DNA of 64,000 nucleotides from Micromonospora sp. NBC_01796 (GCF_035917455.1 NZ_CP109078.1:1426001-1490000), one strand, 5' to 3'; positions 24,671 through 33,429 are shown, counted from the stretch's first letter. Notes: generated by a model from the letters alone, not told the origin. A program made the numbers and translations.

Positions 24671-26479
24671 GTGGAGGAAATATTCCGGGTACGGCAGGAC
24701 GTGCTGACGCATTTCGCCCGGATCATCGAGATGGTCGCGCCCGAACTGCCCGACGCCCTGGGCCGGAAGGCCCGTACGGCCTGGGAGCGGCTCGACTCGG
24801 GGCAGTACCGGGTGGTGGTCTGCGGCGGGTTCCGGTCCGGCAAGTCGACCCTGCTGAACACCCTGGTCGACCGGCCGGGACTGTTCCCGGTGTCGCCGGA
24901 CGTCGTCACCACGTCCACAGTAGTCAGTCTCTCCTGGGCCGACGAGGAGCAGGTCGTCGCCCACTTCGACCGGCGCCCCGGCGATCCAGGCCCGCTGTGG
25001 CAACCGCTGGAGCTCATCCCGCTCGACCGGCTCGCCGAGTTCGGCACCGAGCCGACCGGCCCGGTCCACCGGCGGGACGTACGCCAGGTGGAGGTCGGGT
25101 TGCCCCTGCCCCGGCTGGAATCGGGGCTGGTACTGGTCGACACCCCGGGCATCGGCACCACGCACACCGAGGTCGTACGGGCCGAGCTGGCCGAGGCCGA
25201 CGTCCTCGTCTTCGTCGCGTCGGCGGTCGAACCACCCGGTACGGAGGAGCTGTCCTTCCTGGCCGACTCGGTGGCCTTCTGCCCCGAGGTGATCACGGTA
25301 GTCACCTTCCTCGACCTGGTGGCCGACCCCGAACCGGTGATCCGCGAGCTGACCGGGAGGATCGCCGGCACGATCGGAATCCCGCCGGAGGAGCTGGTTG
25401 TCGTCCCCGGCCTGTCGGACCAGCTCGCCGACTTCTGTTGCCGGGTCCAGGTCCTGGCCGCGCTCGACACCTGGGAGGAACTGGTCGACGCGCTGCGCCG
25501 GCCGGAGGCCGAACGGCTGACCGCCCTGGTCGACGACGCGCCAACCGGACTCCGGAACGAACTGGCCGACCTGCGTGCCGAGGTCGAGTCGCGGAAGAAA
25601 CAGCAGAGCCGGCAACTGGCGAGCCTGCCGCTGGACCTGGAACGGGCGGCCCGACCGGTCCGGCGACGCCTCGCCGAGGACTTCGACAAGCTGACCGTTG
25701 ACTTCCGCACCGACAGCTACGGCGAGCAGGGACAGCGGGACCCGGACGGTGTCGCCGGATGGGTTGCCGCGAAGACTGCCGACATCGTCGCGGGGGCCGA
25801 ACGGGAGTTGCTGGTCGCCGCGAGCACCGTCGCCCGGCAGTACGGTCTGGACGCGTACACCGAGGGCGGTTTCACCGAGCCGGCCGCCGGCACCGACCCG
25901 GAGATCGAACAGCGGCCGGTCGAGCACCCACCGGAGGCGGGACGGCCGGCGCGGGTTCGCGCGGGGCGGGGCGGGGTCACCGCGTACGGAAGCACGGGTG
26001 CGTTCCTGGGGGTCATCGCCGGAACGATCGTGCTACCCGGCGTCGGGACGATGGTCGGGGCGGCCGTCGGCGGTCTGGCGGGGCAGGTCTCCGGTTGGTT
26101 CGCGGGTCGGCGGGAGGGAGAGCGTCGGCACGAGCTGCGACGTCGGCGGGAGGTCGGCGCCCAGTTGCGGGAACTCGGCCTGTCGAAGATCGAATCCGCG
26201 CGACGGGCGGCCGAACGCGACCTGGACAACCAGCAGCGCGACCTGTCCGCCAGCCTGGGCGAGACGCTGGAGGCCAGCCACCGCACCGAGCTGGGGATCC
26301 TCGCCGACCGGGCGGCCGACCTGAACGACGCCCTGCTCGAATCCGAGCGGCGGCGTGATGCGGCCCTGGTCGACCTGGAGACCATGCTGGAGCACTACAC
26401 CCGGTTGCTCGAGGAGTGCGACGCGCTCCGCGACCGGTTGGAGGCCGTCGGCCCCCCGAAGATCGGGCGTACGGGCTGA
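24671..26479 (+). CDS. dynamin-like GTPase with membrane hairpin
   Basis: 602 residues from GTG 24671, chosen because GGAGG precedes it by five bases and codon use becomes strongly GC3 there; an ATG at 24572 is in frame. G1 P-loop GGFRSGKST (residues 52-60), G2 threonine in TTSTVVSLSW, G3 DTPGIG (residue 157), and a degenerate G4 (TFLD in place of TKxD). After a helical region comes a glycine-rich hydrophobic hairpin (GAFLGVIAGTIVLPGVGTMV, about residues 440-475) like the membrane-inserting part of bacterial dynamin-like proteins, then a basic coiled coil to the C-terminus. Probably a membrane-remodelling or conflict-system GTPase. Neighbouring Crp-like and cyclase-like genes suggest nucleotide-signal control. 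Confidence 0.82.
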   Translation: MEEIFRVRQDVLTHFARIIEMVAPELPDALGRKARTAWERLDSGQYRVVVCGGFRSGKSTLLNTLVDRPGLFPVSPDVVTTSTVVSLSWADEEQVVAHFDRRPGDPGPLWQPLELIPLDRLAEFGTEPTGPVHRRDVRQVEVGLPLPRLESGLVLVDTPGIGTTHTEVVRAELAEADVLVFVASAVEPPGTEELSFLADSVAFCPEVITVVTFLDLVADPEPVIRELTGRIAGTIGIPPEELVVVPGLSDQLADFCCRVQVLAALDTWEELVDALRRPEAERLTALVDDAPTGLRNELADLRAEVESRKKQQSRQLASLPLDLERAARPVRRRLAEDFDKLTVDFRTDSYGEQGQRDPDGVAGWVAAKTADIVAGAERELLVAASTVARQYGLDAYTEGGFTEPAAGTDPEIEQRPVEHPPEAGRPARVRAGRGGVTAYGSTGAFLGVIAGTIVLPGVGTMVGAAVGGLAGQVSGWFAGRREGERRHELRRRREVGAQLRELGLSKIESARRAAERDLDNQQRDLSASLGETLEASHRTELGILADRAADLNDALLESERRRDAALVDLETMLEHYTRLLEECDALRDRLEAVGPPKIGRTG

Positions 26480-26504
26480 GGCCCGCCGTTCCCGCCCCGA
26501 TCCG

Positions 26505-27248
26505 TCAGCCCTGGGCGGTGGGACGGACGACCAGTTCGTTCACGTCGACGTTGTCCGGCTGCGCGATCGCGTACCCGATGGCGTCCGCCACCGCCGACGC
26601 GGGGATGGCGAGCTGTTGCGACGCGGCCCGGACCGCCGCTCGTACCTCCGGGTCGCCGCCGTGGTCGCCAAGCTCCGAGTGGGTGAACCCCGGACTCACC
26701 ACGGTCACCCGAAGTTCGCGGCTCTCCTGACGCAGACCTTCCGAGAGCGCCCGTACGGCGAACTTGGTGGCGCAGTAGACGGAAGCCGTTGGGTCGACCC
26801 GGTACGCCGACGTCGAGGCGACGTTGACGATGTGGCCGGCACCCCGACCCCGCATGTACGGCAGCACGGCCGCGATGCCGTGCAGGGTGCCGCGCAGGTT
26901 CACGTCGATCATCTGATTCCAGTCGTCGATCCGGAGCGAGTCGATGGTCGACAGCGGCATCACGCCCGCGTTGTTCACGAGCACGTCGATCCGGCCGTAC
27001 CGCTCATGGGCGGTGTCGGCGAAGGCGCGGACGCTGGCGAGGTCGGTCACGTCGAGTTCCCGGTGGTCGGCCCGCCCGCCCGCGGCGCGCAGTTCGGCGA
27101 CGAGGGCCGCCAGGCGGTCCACCCGCCGGGCGCCGAGCACCACGTGGTGGCCGTCGGCGGCCAACCGGTGGGCGGTCGCCGCACCGATGCCGCTGCTGGC
27201 CCCGGTGATGAGAACGATCTTGTGATCGACGGTCGTCGGGCTGGTCAA
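26505..27248 (-). CDS. SDR-family oxidoreductase
   Basis: 247 residues from TTG 27248, preceded by CGGGAG at good spacing; ATG 27287 is an alternative adding 13 residues. Classical SDR motifs: ITGASSGIGAAT cofactor site, LVNNAGV, serine in VNVASTSAYR, catalytic YCATKFA, SPGFTHSE. The SnoaL-like gene lies divergently beyond a perfect inverted repeat. SDRs of this type often neighbour MmyB-like regulators, one of which lies 0.6 kb further on. Confidence 0.88.
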   Translation of the reverse strand: MTSPTTVDHKIVLITGASSGIGAATAHRLAADGHHVVLGARRVDRLAALVAELRAAGGRADHRELDVTDLASVRAFADTAHERYGRIDVLVNNAGVMPLSTIDSLRIDDWNQMIDVNLRGTLHGIAAVLPYMRGRGAGHIVNVASTSAYRVDPTASVYCATKFAVRALSEGLRQESRELRVTVVSPGFTHSELGDHGGDPEVRAAVRAASQQLAIPASAVADAIGYAIAQPDNVDVNELVVRPTAQG

Positions 27249-27335
27249 GGGGTACTCCCGGAGGTGGCTGGGCTCGCGGCGGATCACCGCGGGACCAAGC
27301 GTGCCGCCCTGGTCGGCCCCGGAAGAAGGACATGA

Positions 27336-27362
27336 CTTCCTGGGTGTGAGGCACCCAGGAAG
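27336..27362. promoter_or_regulatory. perfect inverted repeat in the SDR/SnoaL divergent promoter region
   Basis: CTTCCTGGGTG (27336-27346) and its exact complement (27352-27362) flank five bases. The site lies 88 bases from the SDR start and 81 from the SnoaL-like start, so one regulator could control both. The nearby MmyB-like protein is the obvious candidate, by inference only. Confidence 0.55.
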
Positions 27363-27442
27363 ACGCGCCCTTCCGCCGGATCACGGGAACCGCACATGAT
27401 TGGCCGACCCGAACCCCCGATCCCTGGAGAGAGGCGACAACA

Positions 27443-27814
27443 ATGGCAAGGACCAGGGCCATCACCGAACGACAGGTGAAGAGCTGGGTTGATGGTTATG
27501 TGAAGGCGTGGACCACCGGCGATCCCGCCGATGTCGAGGCCCTCTTCACCGAGGACGCCGAATCGTACGAATGGCCGTACGAGACGGCGTGGATCGGCCG
27601 GCAGGAGATTATCGACGGGTGGCAGACCCGCGCCCCGTGGCAGGAGGGCGGCTGGACCTTCGACTGGTCCCTACTGGTGATCAACGGCGACACCTTCGCC
27701 ATCAAGGGGACCGGTGTCTACGCCAAACTCGGCACCTTCGACAACCTCTGGGTCGTCACCCTCGACGCCGGCAGGAAGTGCACCACGTTCCGGATGTGGA
27801 ACAACGAGGTCTGA
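27443..27814 (+). CDS. SnoaL/NTF2-like domain protein
   Basis: 123 residues from ATG 27443 with GGAGAGAGG upstream. A cone-shaped NTF2-like fold is indicated by VDGYVKAWTTGDPADVEALF, EDAESYEWPYETAWIGRQEI and a final strand CTTFRMWNNEV. Such domains bind or isomerise small hydrophobic molecules, or serve as ketosteroid-isomerase-like enzymes. Convergent with the MmyB-like regulator and divergent from an SDR, it may act on the same small molecule as that SDR. Confidence 0.82.
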   Translation: MARTRAITERQVKSWVDGYVKAWTTGDPADVEALFTEDAESYEWPYETAWIGRQEIIDGWQTRAPWQEGGWTFDWSLLVINGDTFAIKGTGVYAKLGTFDNLWVVTLDAGRKCTTFRMWNNEV

Positions 27815-27833
27815 GTCGCGTACCCGGTCGGGG

Positions 27834-28661
27834 TCAGGCTCCGGCGGACACGGAGCCCAGGCGGGCGAGGGCGTCGGCGCTGCGGGTGCCGGGCTCCGGC
27901 GTACCGACGAGCAACTGCTGGCCGGGGGCGTCGCGGACGTCGAACGTCTGGTACGTCAACTCGATCCGGCCGACCTCGGGGTGGACGAAGACCTTGAACG
28001 CGCGGGTGAGCCCGCCAACGGTCTGGTCCTGCCAGAGGGACCGGAAATCCGGCGAGGTACGCAGCATCTCGTCCACGAGCGCCCGGATCTCCGCGTCGTC
28101 CGGGTAGTAGCCCGCGTTCAGTCGCAGGGCATGGACCACCCGCTCGGCCAGCATCGGCCATTCGGCGAACACGGCTCGGGCCCGAGGATGCTGGAACAGG
28201 ACCCGGACCATGTTGGTCATGCCGTCGAAGGGTGAGAGCAGGGCGGCGGCGATGGCGTTGGTCGCGAGTACGTCGAACGCCGGACTCAGCACGTAGGCGG
28301 CCGAGGTGGGAAACGAATCCAGCAACCGGAGCAACGACGGGTCCACCAGGTCGCGCGAACTGCCCGGTGTCGGGCGCGGACCCAGTCCGGCGAGCCGGAA
28401 AAGGTGCCCTCGGGTGTCGCCGTCGAGCTTGAGCGCCCGCCCGATCGCGTCCAGGACCTGCCCGGAAGGATTGCGTTCCCGGCCCTGTTCGAGCCGCGCG
28501 TAGTAGTCGACGCTGACCCCGGCCAGCACGGCGACCTCTTCGCGCCGGAGCCCGGCGACCCGGCGATCCCCACCGCCGTGCAGTCCGGCGTCGGCGGGTT
28601 CGAGCCGGGCGCGATGTGCCCGGAGGAACTCCCCGAGCCTGTTCGCTGAGGTGGCCGGCAT
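27834..28661 (-). CDS. MmyB-like helix-turn-helix regulator
   Basis: 275 residues from ATG 28661. N-terminal HTH_31-type domain: LGEFLRAHRARLEP, RRVAGLRREEVAVLAGVSVDYYARLEQGRERNPS. The C-terminal PAS-like MmyB ligand domain shows FDVLATNAIAAALL, FQHPRARAVFAEW and the ending TYQTFDVRDAPGQQLLVGTPEPG, which is diagnostic of the MmyB family. In the MmyB-like MltR group the ligand domain binds fatty acids and the target is usually a neighbouring oxidoreductase; here that would be the SDR and SnoaL genes. Confidence 0.92.
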   Translation of the reverse strand: MPATSANRLGEFLRAHRARLEPADAGLHGGGDRRVAGLRREEVAVLAGVSVDYYARLEQGRERNPSGQVLDAIGRALKLDGDTRGHLFRLAGLGPRPTPGSSRDLVDPSLLRLLDSFPTSAAYVLSPAFDVLATNAIAAALLSPFDGMTNMVRVLFQHPRARAVFAEWPMLAERVVHALRLNAGYYPDDAEIRALVDEMLRTSPDFRSLWQDQTVGGLTRAFKVFVHPEVGRIELTYQTFDVRDAPGQQLLVGTPEPGTRSADALARLGSVSAGA

Positions 28662-28821
28662 GACCACCAGCCTAGTCGCCCCACCTGCGGGATCACGGCG
28701 CCGCCGGACAACCGCCCCCTTTTCAGGAACGGTACGCGGAACAAGCCGTAATGCGCGGTTCGTGGGTCGGAACCCCCGAACCGGCACGCCGGGGCTACGG
28801 GTTGGGCCGCACCGGATCCGG

Positions 28822-29454
28822 CTACTGCCCGGCGAGGTGGGCGCGGAACCGGACCAGCGACAGCAGGTGCAGTACGAGCAGGAACGGCACCGCGAACGTG
28901 GGGATCAGACTCAGCGGCAATTCGGCCATCGGCGGGGTGACGAGGGTGCCGTCGGGCAACGCCTCCCGAGCACCGATGCCGTTCACGATGCCCATCCCGA
29001 TCGCGACGACAAAGTCCGCAATACCGAAGAAGGTGAAGCCGAGGAAAACCGGCCGGGCGGCCCGGCCCCGGCGCAGTACGTAGATCGCGACGAAGGGTGC
29101 GGCGAGCCCGACCACGATGTCCCCGAGCCCGGCCGGGAGGGCGAAACTGGCCGGCAGCAGATCCTGTGCGTACAGGGCGAGGAAGGCAAAGCCGGCCACC
29201 CGCCAGCACTGGAGGTTGATCAGTACGGTCAGGTCCAGCGTCTCGACCCAGGCCCGGAACCGGCGTACGAGCAGGGCCGATCCGACCAGGACGACCGGCA
29301 GACCCGCAGCCAGGCCGATCCGCAGGGGCGGCTCGTCCGGGTCACGCACGATCAGACCGGCCCACGCCGCGAGCCCGGCCAGCGTCAACCAGACCGCACC
29401 GACGACCATCAGCAGGAGGGTGCTGCGGCTCGGAGCCGGAGACGGCGCGACCAT
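28822..29454 (-). CDS. integral membrane protein of unknown function
   Basis: 210 residues from ATG 29454, which has a perfect GGAGG at five bases; the longer frame to 29559 is probably leader. Six hydrophobic segments: LLLMVVGAVWLTLAGLAAWAG, GLPVVLVGSALLVRRF, CWRVAGFAFLALYA, LGDIVVGLAAPFVAIYVL, FTFFGIADFVVAIGMG, and SLIPTFAVPFLLVLHLLSLV. Short basic loops suggest no enzymatic domain. It resembles widespread uncharacterised actinobacterial membrane proteins; no function is assigned. Confidence 0.75.
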   Translation of the reverse strand: MVAPSPAPSRSTLLLMVVGAVWLTLAGLAAWAGLIVRDPDEPPLRIGLAAGLPVVLVGSALLVRRFRAWVETLDLTVLINLQCWRVAGFAFLALYAQDLLPASFALPAGLGDIVVGLAAPFVAIYVLRRGRAARPVFLGFTFFGIADFVVAIGMGIVNGIGAREALPDGTLVTPPMAELPLSLIPTFAVPFLLVLHLLSLVRFRAHLAGQ

Positions 29455-29673
29455 GAGTGCCTCCACTGTGTTCAGTGCCGGAATGGCCACAACATAGACC
29501 ACCACCATTTCCGGAGTCACTAGCCCGCCAACCGGCGATGCGAGCGAAACGGACACCATGCTCGATCAGGACCTCAACGGCCTTCCCGGCCGGACAGCGG
29601 CGGTCGGTCTTCGAGGCGAAGCAGCGCGGGAGGCGGGCCGGGCCGGGGCGCTGACACCGTACGCCGGAAGCAC

Positions 29674-29698
29674 GGCGCCCGGCGGTCCGCCGGGCGCC
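29674..29698. promoter_or_regulatory. 25-base palindrome upstream of the toxin-antitoxin genes
   Basis: GGCGCCCGGCGG (29674-29685), one central T, then the exact complement (29687-29698). It lies 81 bases before the antitoxin start. As no plus-strand gene ends here, an operator for autoregulation is as likely as a terminator. Confidence 0.4.
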
Positions 29699-29779
29699 CT
29701 GCCGCCAGCCGCTCATCCACCGCTCTTGATCAAGGGTTTGAGGCGAGCTGGGCAGGACTTCCACGGTAGTGTGGATGTC

Positions 29780-30253
29780 ATGGTTGCGGCACATGAAGAG
29801 GTGCCGTTCAGCGAGTTCCTCCATCGGCCCGGGGCCGCTGCGGAACGGCTGAACGTCGTGCGTGCGTTGCGGCTCCGTCGTCGCGACGCGGAGGATCTCG
29901 CCCTGATCCGGGCGGACCAACTGGAGAGCGACGCCGTCGTCGTCGACTTCACCTCACGCCTGCTGGCGGGCCTGATCCGGTCCGGCTCCCTGGACGCGGT
30001 GCGCCGAGTCCTGGTCGAGGCGCTGCCGTGGGTCACCTTTCTCCCCGAGCCAGACGTCGACCAACTCCTGTCCGAGTTGGTGACGGTGACGCAGGGGGCC
30101 GCCTCCCTGGACAACCTGACTCCGGTAGCCGTACTCCTGACCCAGTGGCGGCGCACCGCCGAGGTGTACAGCGACCCGGTGCTGCTGGAAATCCTCCACC
30201 GCGAACCCGAAGGGGACTTCGGACCGGTGCAGCCTCCGACTGAGCAGCAATGA
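29780..30253 (+). CDS. antitoxin-like protein of a toxin-antitoxin pair
   Basis: 157 residues from ATG 29780; the longer open frame to 29558 has no support. The N-terminal motif VPFSEFLHRPGAAAERL resembles the Phd-like 'prevent-host-death' antitoxins of actinobacteria, followed by LRRRDAEDLALIRADQ. The C-terminal 90 residues (LLAGLIRSGSLDAVRRVL onward) are helical and probably bind the toxin. ATGA overlap with the toxin gene fits a toxin-antitoxin operon. Confidence 0.72.
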   Translation: MVAAHEEVPFSEFLHRPGAAAERLNVVRALRLRRRDAEDLALIRADQLESDAVVVDFTSRLLAGLIRSGSLDAVRRVLVEALPWVTFLPEPDVDQLLSELVTVTQGAASLDNLTPVAVLLTQWRRTAEVYSDPVLLEILHREPEGDFGPVQPPTEQQ

Positions 30254-30603
30254 GCCCGAAGCGTGGCGACCGGGTGGCTCCACCACCCACCGGCGCGGAA
30301 TACGATCTCCGGTTCGCGAACTCCTCGGCCGCCGACGGCTGGGAGGACCTGGCCCGTCAGGCACCCGCGAACCTGCGGCGGGCCCACGACGCCATCCGCG
30401 CCAACCCGAGGGCAATGACCACCCCGGAACGACACCACCGCCTCAAGGGGTCCCTCGCCAGCGGTGTCTGGAAGGGCCAGACGCACGAACGCTGGCAGTA
30501 CGAGGTCACCGGCGGCGGCCGAGTCTGGTACCTGATCGACGACGAGCGTCGGACGGCCTGGATTATCTACGCAGGTCCTGGTCACCCCAGGCAAACCGAC
30601 TGA
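30250..30603 (+). CDS. RelE/ParE-like toxin
   Basis: 117 residues, ATG 30250 overlapping the antitoxin stop. The fold signature is YDLRFANSSAADGWEDL, then LRRAHDAI, HRLKGSL, and the closing strands RWQYEVTGGGRVWYLIDDE and TAWIIYAGPGHPRQTD, as in RelE/ParE-superfamily toxins. RelE-type members cut mRNA on ribosomes, ParE types poison gyrase; which applies is not clear. A hairpin terminator follows. Confidence 0.8.
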   Translation: MSPKRGDRVAPPPTGAEYDLRFANSSAADGWEDLARQAPANLRRAHDAIRANPRAMTTPERHHRLKGSLASGVWKGQTHERWQYEVTGGGRVWYLIDDERRTAWIIYAGPGHPRQTD

Positions 30604-30648
30604 CTTCTGCTTACCAGGACCACCAGGACCAGGACCGCCGGCATAAAC

Positions 30649-30697
30649 GTGATCGAGGCTCTGGCCAGGGCTGAATCCCGGCCAGAGCCCCGATCAC
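30649..30697. terminator. terminator between the toxin and GH27 genes
   Basis: Eighteen-base arms (30649-30666 and 30680-30697) pair with a single mismatch around a 13-base loop; inner arm GGCTCTGGCC. It lies 46 bases past the toxin gene and 9 bases before the end of the convergent GH27 gene, so it serves both. Confidence 0.78.
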
Positions 30698-30705
30698 ACG
30701 TGCGT

Positions 30706-32793
30706 TCAGCAGGTGGCGTTCAGGCCGCCCCAGTCGGCGCGGTCGTTGTAACCGCCGTCGCCACCGTCGCCGACCACCAGGTCGAGCACCCGTACGCCGG
30801 TCAGGTCGACGTCGACCTGACGGATGTCGTCACGGGTGAGGACCCCACTGTCGAACAGGACCCGGCCGTCGCCGACCACCTGGAAGGTCGAGGTGGCTCC
30901 GTCGGGACCGACGTTGCGTACGGCGTCGTCCAGGCCGACGGTCGCGGTCAGCCGGTCGCACCGGTCGCCGAGGTAGTAGCGGACCGTGGAGGGCGAGGCG
31001 ACACCGAGGCCGGTCGGGTACACCTGGCCGACCAGACTGATCGGTGACCCGCCGCCCACACTCAGGTCGACCGTCGGGGTCATCCAACCGCTGGTGGCGC
31101 TGATCCACGCGTGGTGCGACAGCACAACCTCGCCGGTCGGCGGCGCCGGGGCGATCACCACCGTCGACACCGAGGTCTGGCGCGACTTCCCGTGCCCGAT
31201 CACCTCGTACGACGTGGTGGCGGTCAGCGCGGCCTCGCCCGGAACGGCGGTGGCCGGCAGGGTCACCGTGAAGGCGAAGGTGGTGGACTGACCGGGGGCG
31301 AGCAGGATCGGTGCCCGGTCGAGCGCCTTGACCGTCCAGCCGGCGGGCGCGGCGAGCGTGACCTGCGGCTTGAGTACGGGCAGCAGACCGTCGTTGCGTA
31401 CGACCACCTCGACCCGTGCCACGTCGCCACCGCCGAGTACGGGCGCGGTCCCCTCCGGGGTGGCGGCGTTGCCGACCTTCGTGACCTGCGGCAGGCCGGC
31501 GGTCACGTGCGGCACACCCGGCAGGCCGCGCGCCGGCCCGACCCGCAGCAGTGCGGCGCCGTGCGCCGGAACCGCCGCGCTGATGGTGCCGGCGCTCTCC
31601 GTGACCTGGTTGGTCCAGGCGTTCTTCACGGTGAACCGGGCGCCGGACAGGCCGACCGACGAGGCCCTGGTGGTGAGGATCTTCGAGCTCTCACCCCGGT
31701 TGAGCAGCACCACGGCCCGGTCGCCGTTGGCCAGGCGCTTCACCCAGGTCTCGGTCGTACCGGCGGGGCCGACCCGTACGGCCTGGACACCGGCCGGATC
31801 CTGGTTGATCGCCAGCGCCTCGGGGTCGGTGAGCGTGTCGACCGAGGTCTGGCTGATCTTGCGGATGTCGCTGCCGATCACCAGCGGGGCGGCGGCCACC
31901 GACCAGAGCGTCATCTGCGTACGGAATTCCTCCTCGGACATGCCGAGGCCGGGGGCCAGGTAGTCCGGGTCGTTGAAGTGACCCGGTCCGGCGGCCTCGG
32001 GGTGCCGCGCGTTCGCGTCGTAGTTACGCAGGACGTCCTTGAACTTGATGTCGCCGACAAACCCGACGTCGGTATAGGTCCGCCAGGACTGCGCAATCGC
32101 CGGGGCATAACTCCAGGAGTACGTCGACTGCTGCTCCTCCGGGTAGTTGCCCCAGTCCGGGGAGCTCACCGGGTTGCACAGGTTGAAGATGATCGGGCGC
32201 TTGCCGGCGTTGTTCCGCAGCGCCCGGGCGAACTCGGTGTAGACGGTCTTCGGGTCCAGGTCGGCGGCGATCCCGCAGAGGAAGTCCACCTTCACCGCGT
32301 CGAACTCCCAGGCGGCGAACTGGTCCGCGTCGCGCTGGTAGTAGCCGCCCCCGCTGCCGAGCCCACACTTGCCCGGGATGTACGGCCCCGCGTCGGTGTA
32401 GATGCCCGCCTTCAGACCCTTGCCGTGGATGTAGTCGACCAGCGGCTTCAGCCCGTTCGGGAACCGGGTCCGGTCGGCCTGGAGGTCACCGGCGGCCGTA
32501 CGCGGCTCCGGGTCCTGCCAGCCGCCGTCCAGCCAGACGATGTCGTAGCCGGCCCTGGCCAGGCCACGGCTGACGATCGAGTCGGCGACCTCCCGTACCG
32601 ACTGCTCGGAGAAGTCACCGCCGAGCCCGAAGTACGTGTTCCAGCCCTGGTACGGCGTCGGGCTGAGTACCTGTTGGGGTGCCGGTTTCGTAGCCGCCAC
32701 AGTGTCCGGCGCGGCTGCGGCGTGGGCGGGTGCGGGGACTACCAGCAGGCTGGCCGTGAGGACGGTCAGGGCGGTGAACAGATGTCGTCTCAC
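30706..32793 (-). CDS. secreted GH27 alpha-galactosidase with NPCBM domain
   Basis: 695 residues from GTG 32793, preceded by AAGGA. Residues 1-26 are a signal peptide (VRRHLFTALTVLTASLLV, AHA cleavage). The GH27 (beta/alpha)8 barrel begins at TPYQGWNTYFG, with nucleophile Asp in AVKVDFLCG and acid/base Asp in GHFNDPDYL; the barrel is followed by a beta-sandwich. About residues 440-540 are a NEW3-like Ig domain (VEVVVRNDGLLPVL). The last 140 residues are an NPCBM carbohydrate-binding domain (SATSGWMTP, then VDLTGVRVLDLVVGDGGDG). It removes terminal alpha-galactose (or a related sugar) outside the cell. A promoter with dyads lies upstream. Confidence 0.92.
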   Translation of the reverse strand: MRRHLFTALTVLTASLLVVPAPAHAAAAPDTVAATKPAPQQVLSPTPYQGWNTYFGLGGDFSEQSVREVADSIVSRGLARAGYDIVWLDGGWQDPEPRTAAGDLQADRTRFPNGLKPLVDYIHGKGLKAGIYTDAGPYIPGKCGLGSGGGYYQRDADQFAAWEFDAVKVDFLCGIAADLDPKTVYTEFARALRNNAGKRPIIFNLCNPVSSPDWGNYPEEQQSTYSWSYAPAIAQSWRTYTDVGFVGDIKFKDVLRNYDANARHPEAAGPGHFNDPDYLAPGLGMSEEEFRTQMTLWSVAAAPLVIGSDIRKISQTSVDTLTDPEALAINQDPAGVQAVRVGPAGTTETWVKRLANGDRAVVLLNRGESSKILTTRASSVGLSGARFTVKNAWTNQVTESAGTISAAVPAHGAALLRVGPARGLPGVPHVTAGLPQVTKVGNAATPEGTAPVLGGGDVARVEVVVRNDGLLPVLKPQVTLAAPAGWTVKALDRAPILLAPGQSTTFAFTVTLPATAVPGEAALTATTSYEVIGHGKSRQTSVSTVVIAPAPPTGEVVLSHHAWISATSGWMTPTVDLSVGGGSPISLVGQVYPTGLGVASPSTVRYYLGDRCDRLTATVGLDDAVRNVGPDGATSTFQVVGDGRVLFDSGVLTRDDIRQVDVDLTGVRVLDLVVGDGGDGGYNDRADWGGLNATC

Positions 32794-32847
32794 ATCGGGT
32801 TCCTTCGCAGCGGTGGGCGGACCGGTACTCCTGGGTTGTTTCGACCG

Positions 32848-32896
32848 ATCCTGCAAGGCGTTACGCCGACGTGTCAATAATATTTCATAAATTATG
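32848..32896 (-). promoter_or_regulatory. promoter and operator of the GH27 gene
   Basis: Minus strand: -35 TTGACA (32877-32872) and a -10-like CAGGAT (32853-32848) are 18 bases apart. Between them sits GGCGT-T-ACGCC (32857-32867), an 11-base odd palindrome ideally placed for a LacI- or ROK-type repressor. Upstream, CATAA-A-TTATG (32886-32896) is a second dyad in an AT-rich stretch that may act as an activator site or UP element. Confidence 0.6.
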
Positions 32897-33396
32897 AGAT
32901 CGAGGTTCGCCGCGTCTCACGCCGCACGCGCTGCTCATGAGGAGGCCAGGGGGAAGTGGGAACATGCGGCTGGAGCCGGAGGCCTTCGAGGTGGGGACCG
33001 GTGATCTCGTACGCAATCCACCCGGCGACCTGCGTACGGCCTCGCGAACGGAGAGGCCGAGGACCCGGACCAACTGCCTCACCCTGGCCCAACCGGTACT
33101 CCTGAAGGAGCGGACCGGGTTCGATCACCGAGGCGATCGGGATCTGGCCTAAATCTCGTGGGTCAGATCCAGGGTTCGACCAGCGGAGTGCCGGCGAGGC
33201 GTCCAGCGACCCAACCACTCCCGCCTCTTGCGGTTGTGATGGCCTCGGACACAAGCTAATCGTTGGTGCGACCACCCAGCTCAGCGGTGCGCTACGCGTC
33301 GTCCGCGCAACAGATGATGGAGCCTCGCGCGCCTCCAGTCGGTAGCGCATTTTACTCACGACCGAGACACTGCAACCTGCCCTTTCCGTCGTATCG
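32897..33396. other. gene-poor stretch, no recognisable gene
   Basis: About 500 bases between the GH27 promoter and the HsdR-N-like leader. Open frames on both strands (for example 71 residues at 32937-33152 plus, 155 residues at 32892-33359 minus) have neither a ribosome binding site nor recognised motifs. Base composition is more even than in the neighbours. It may be decayed DNA beside an acquired gene. Confidence 0.5.
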
Positions 33397-33429
33397 GACC
33401 GACGAAAGGAGGGGTTAGTCGGTCTTTTT
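33397..33429 (+). terminator. T-tailed hairpin in the leader of the HsdR-N-like gene
   Basis: GACCGAC (33397-33403) and GTCGGTC (33418-33424) form a seven-base stem followed at once by TTTTT, a classical factor-independent terminator that is rare in this genome type. The loop contains AAAGGAGGGG. It lies 130 bases before the nuclease-like start codon, so it may end an upstream transcript or attenuate the gene. Confidence 0.5.

Noticed and set aside
32892-33359. 155-residue minus-strand frame upstream of GH27
   Set aside because: No ribosome site, unusual composition and no recognised motif; treated as non-coding.
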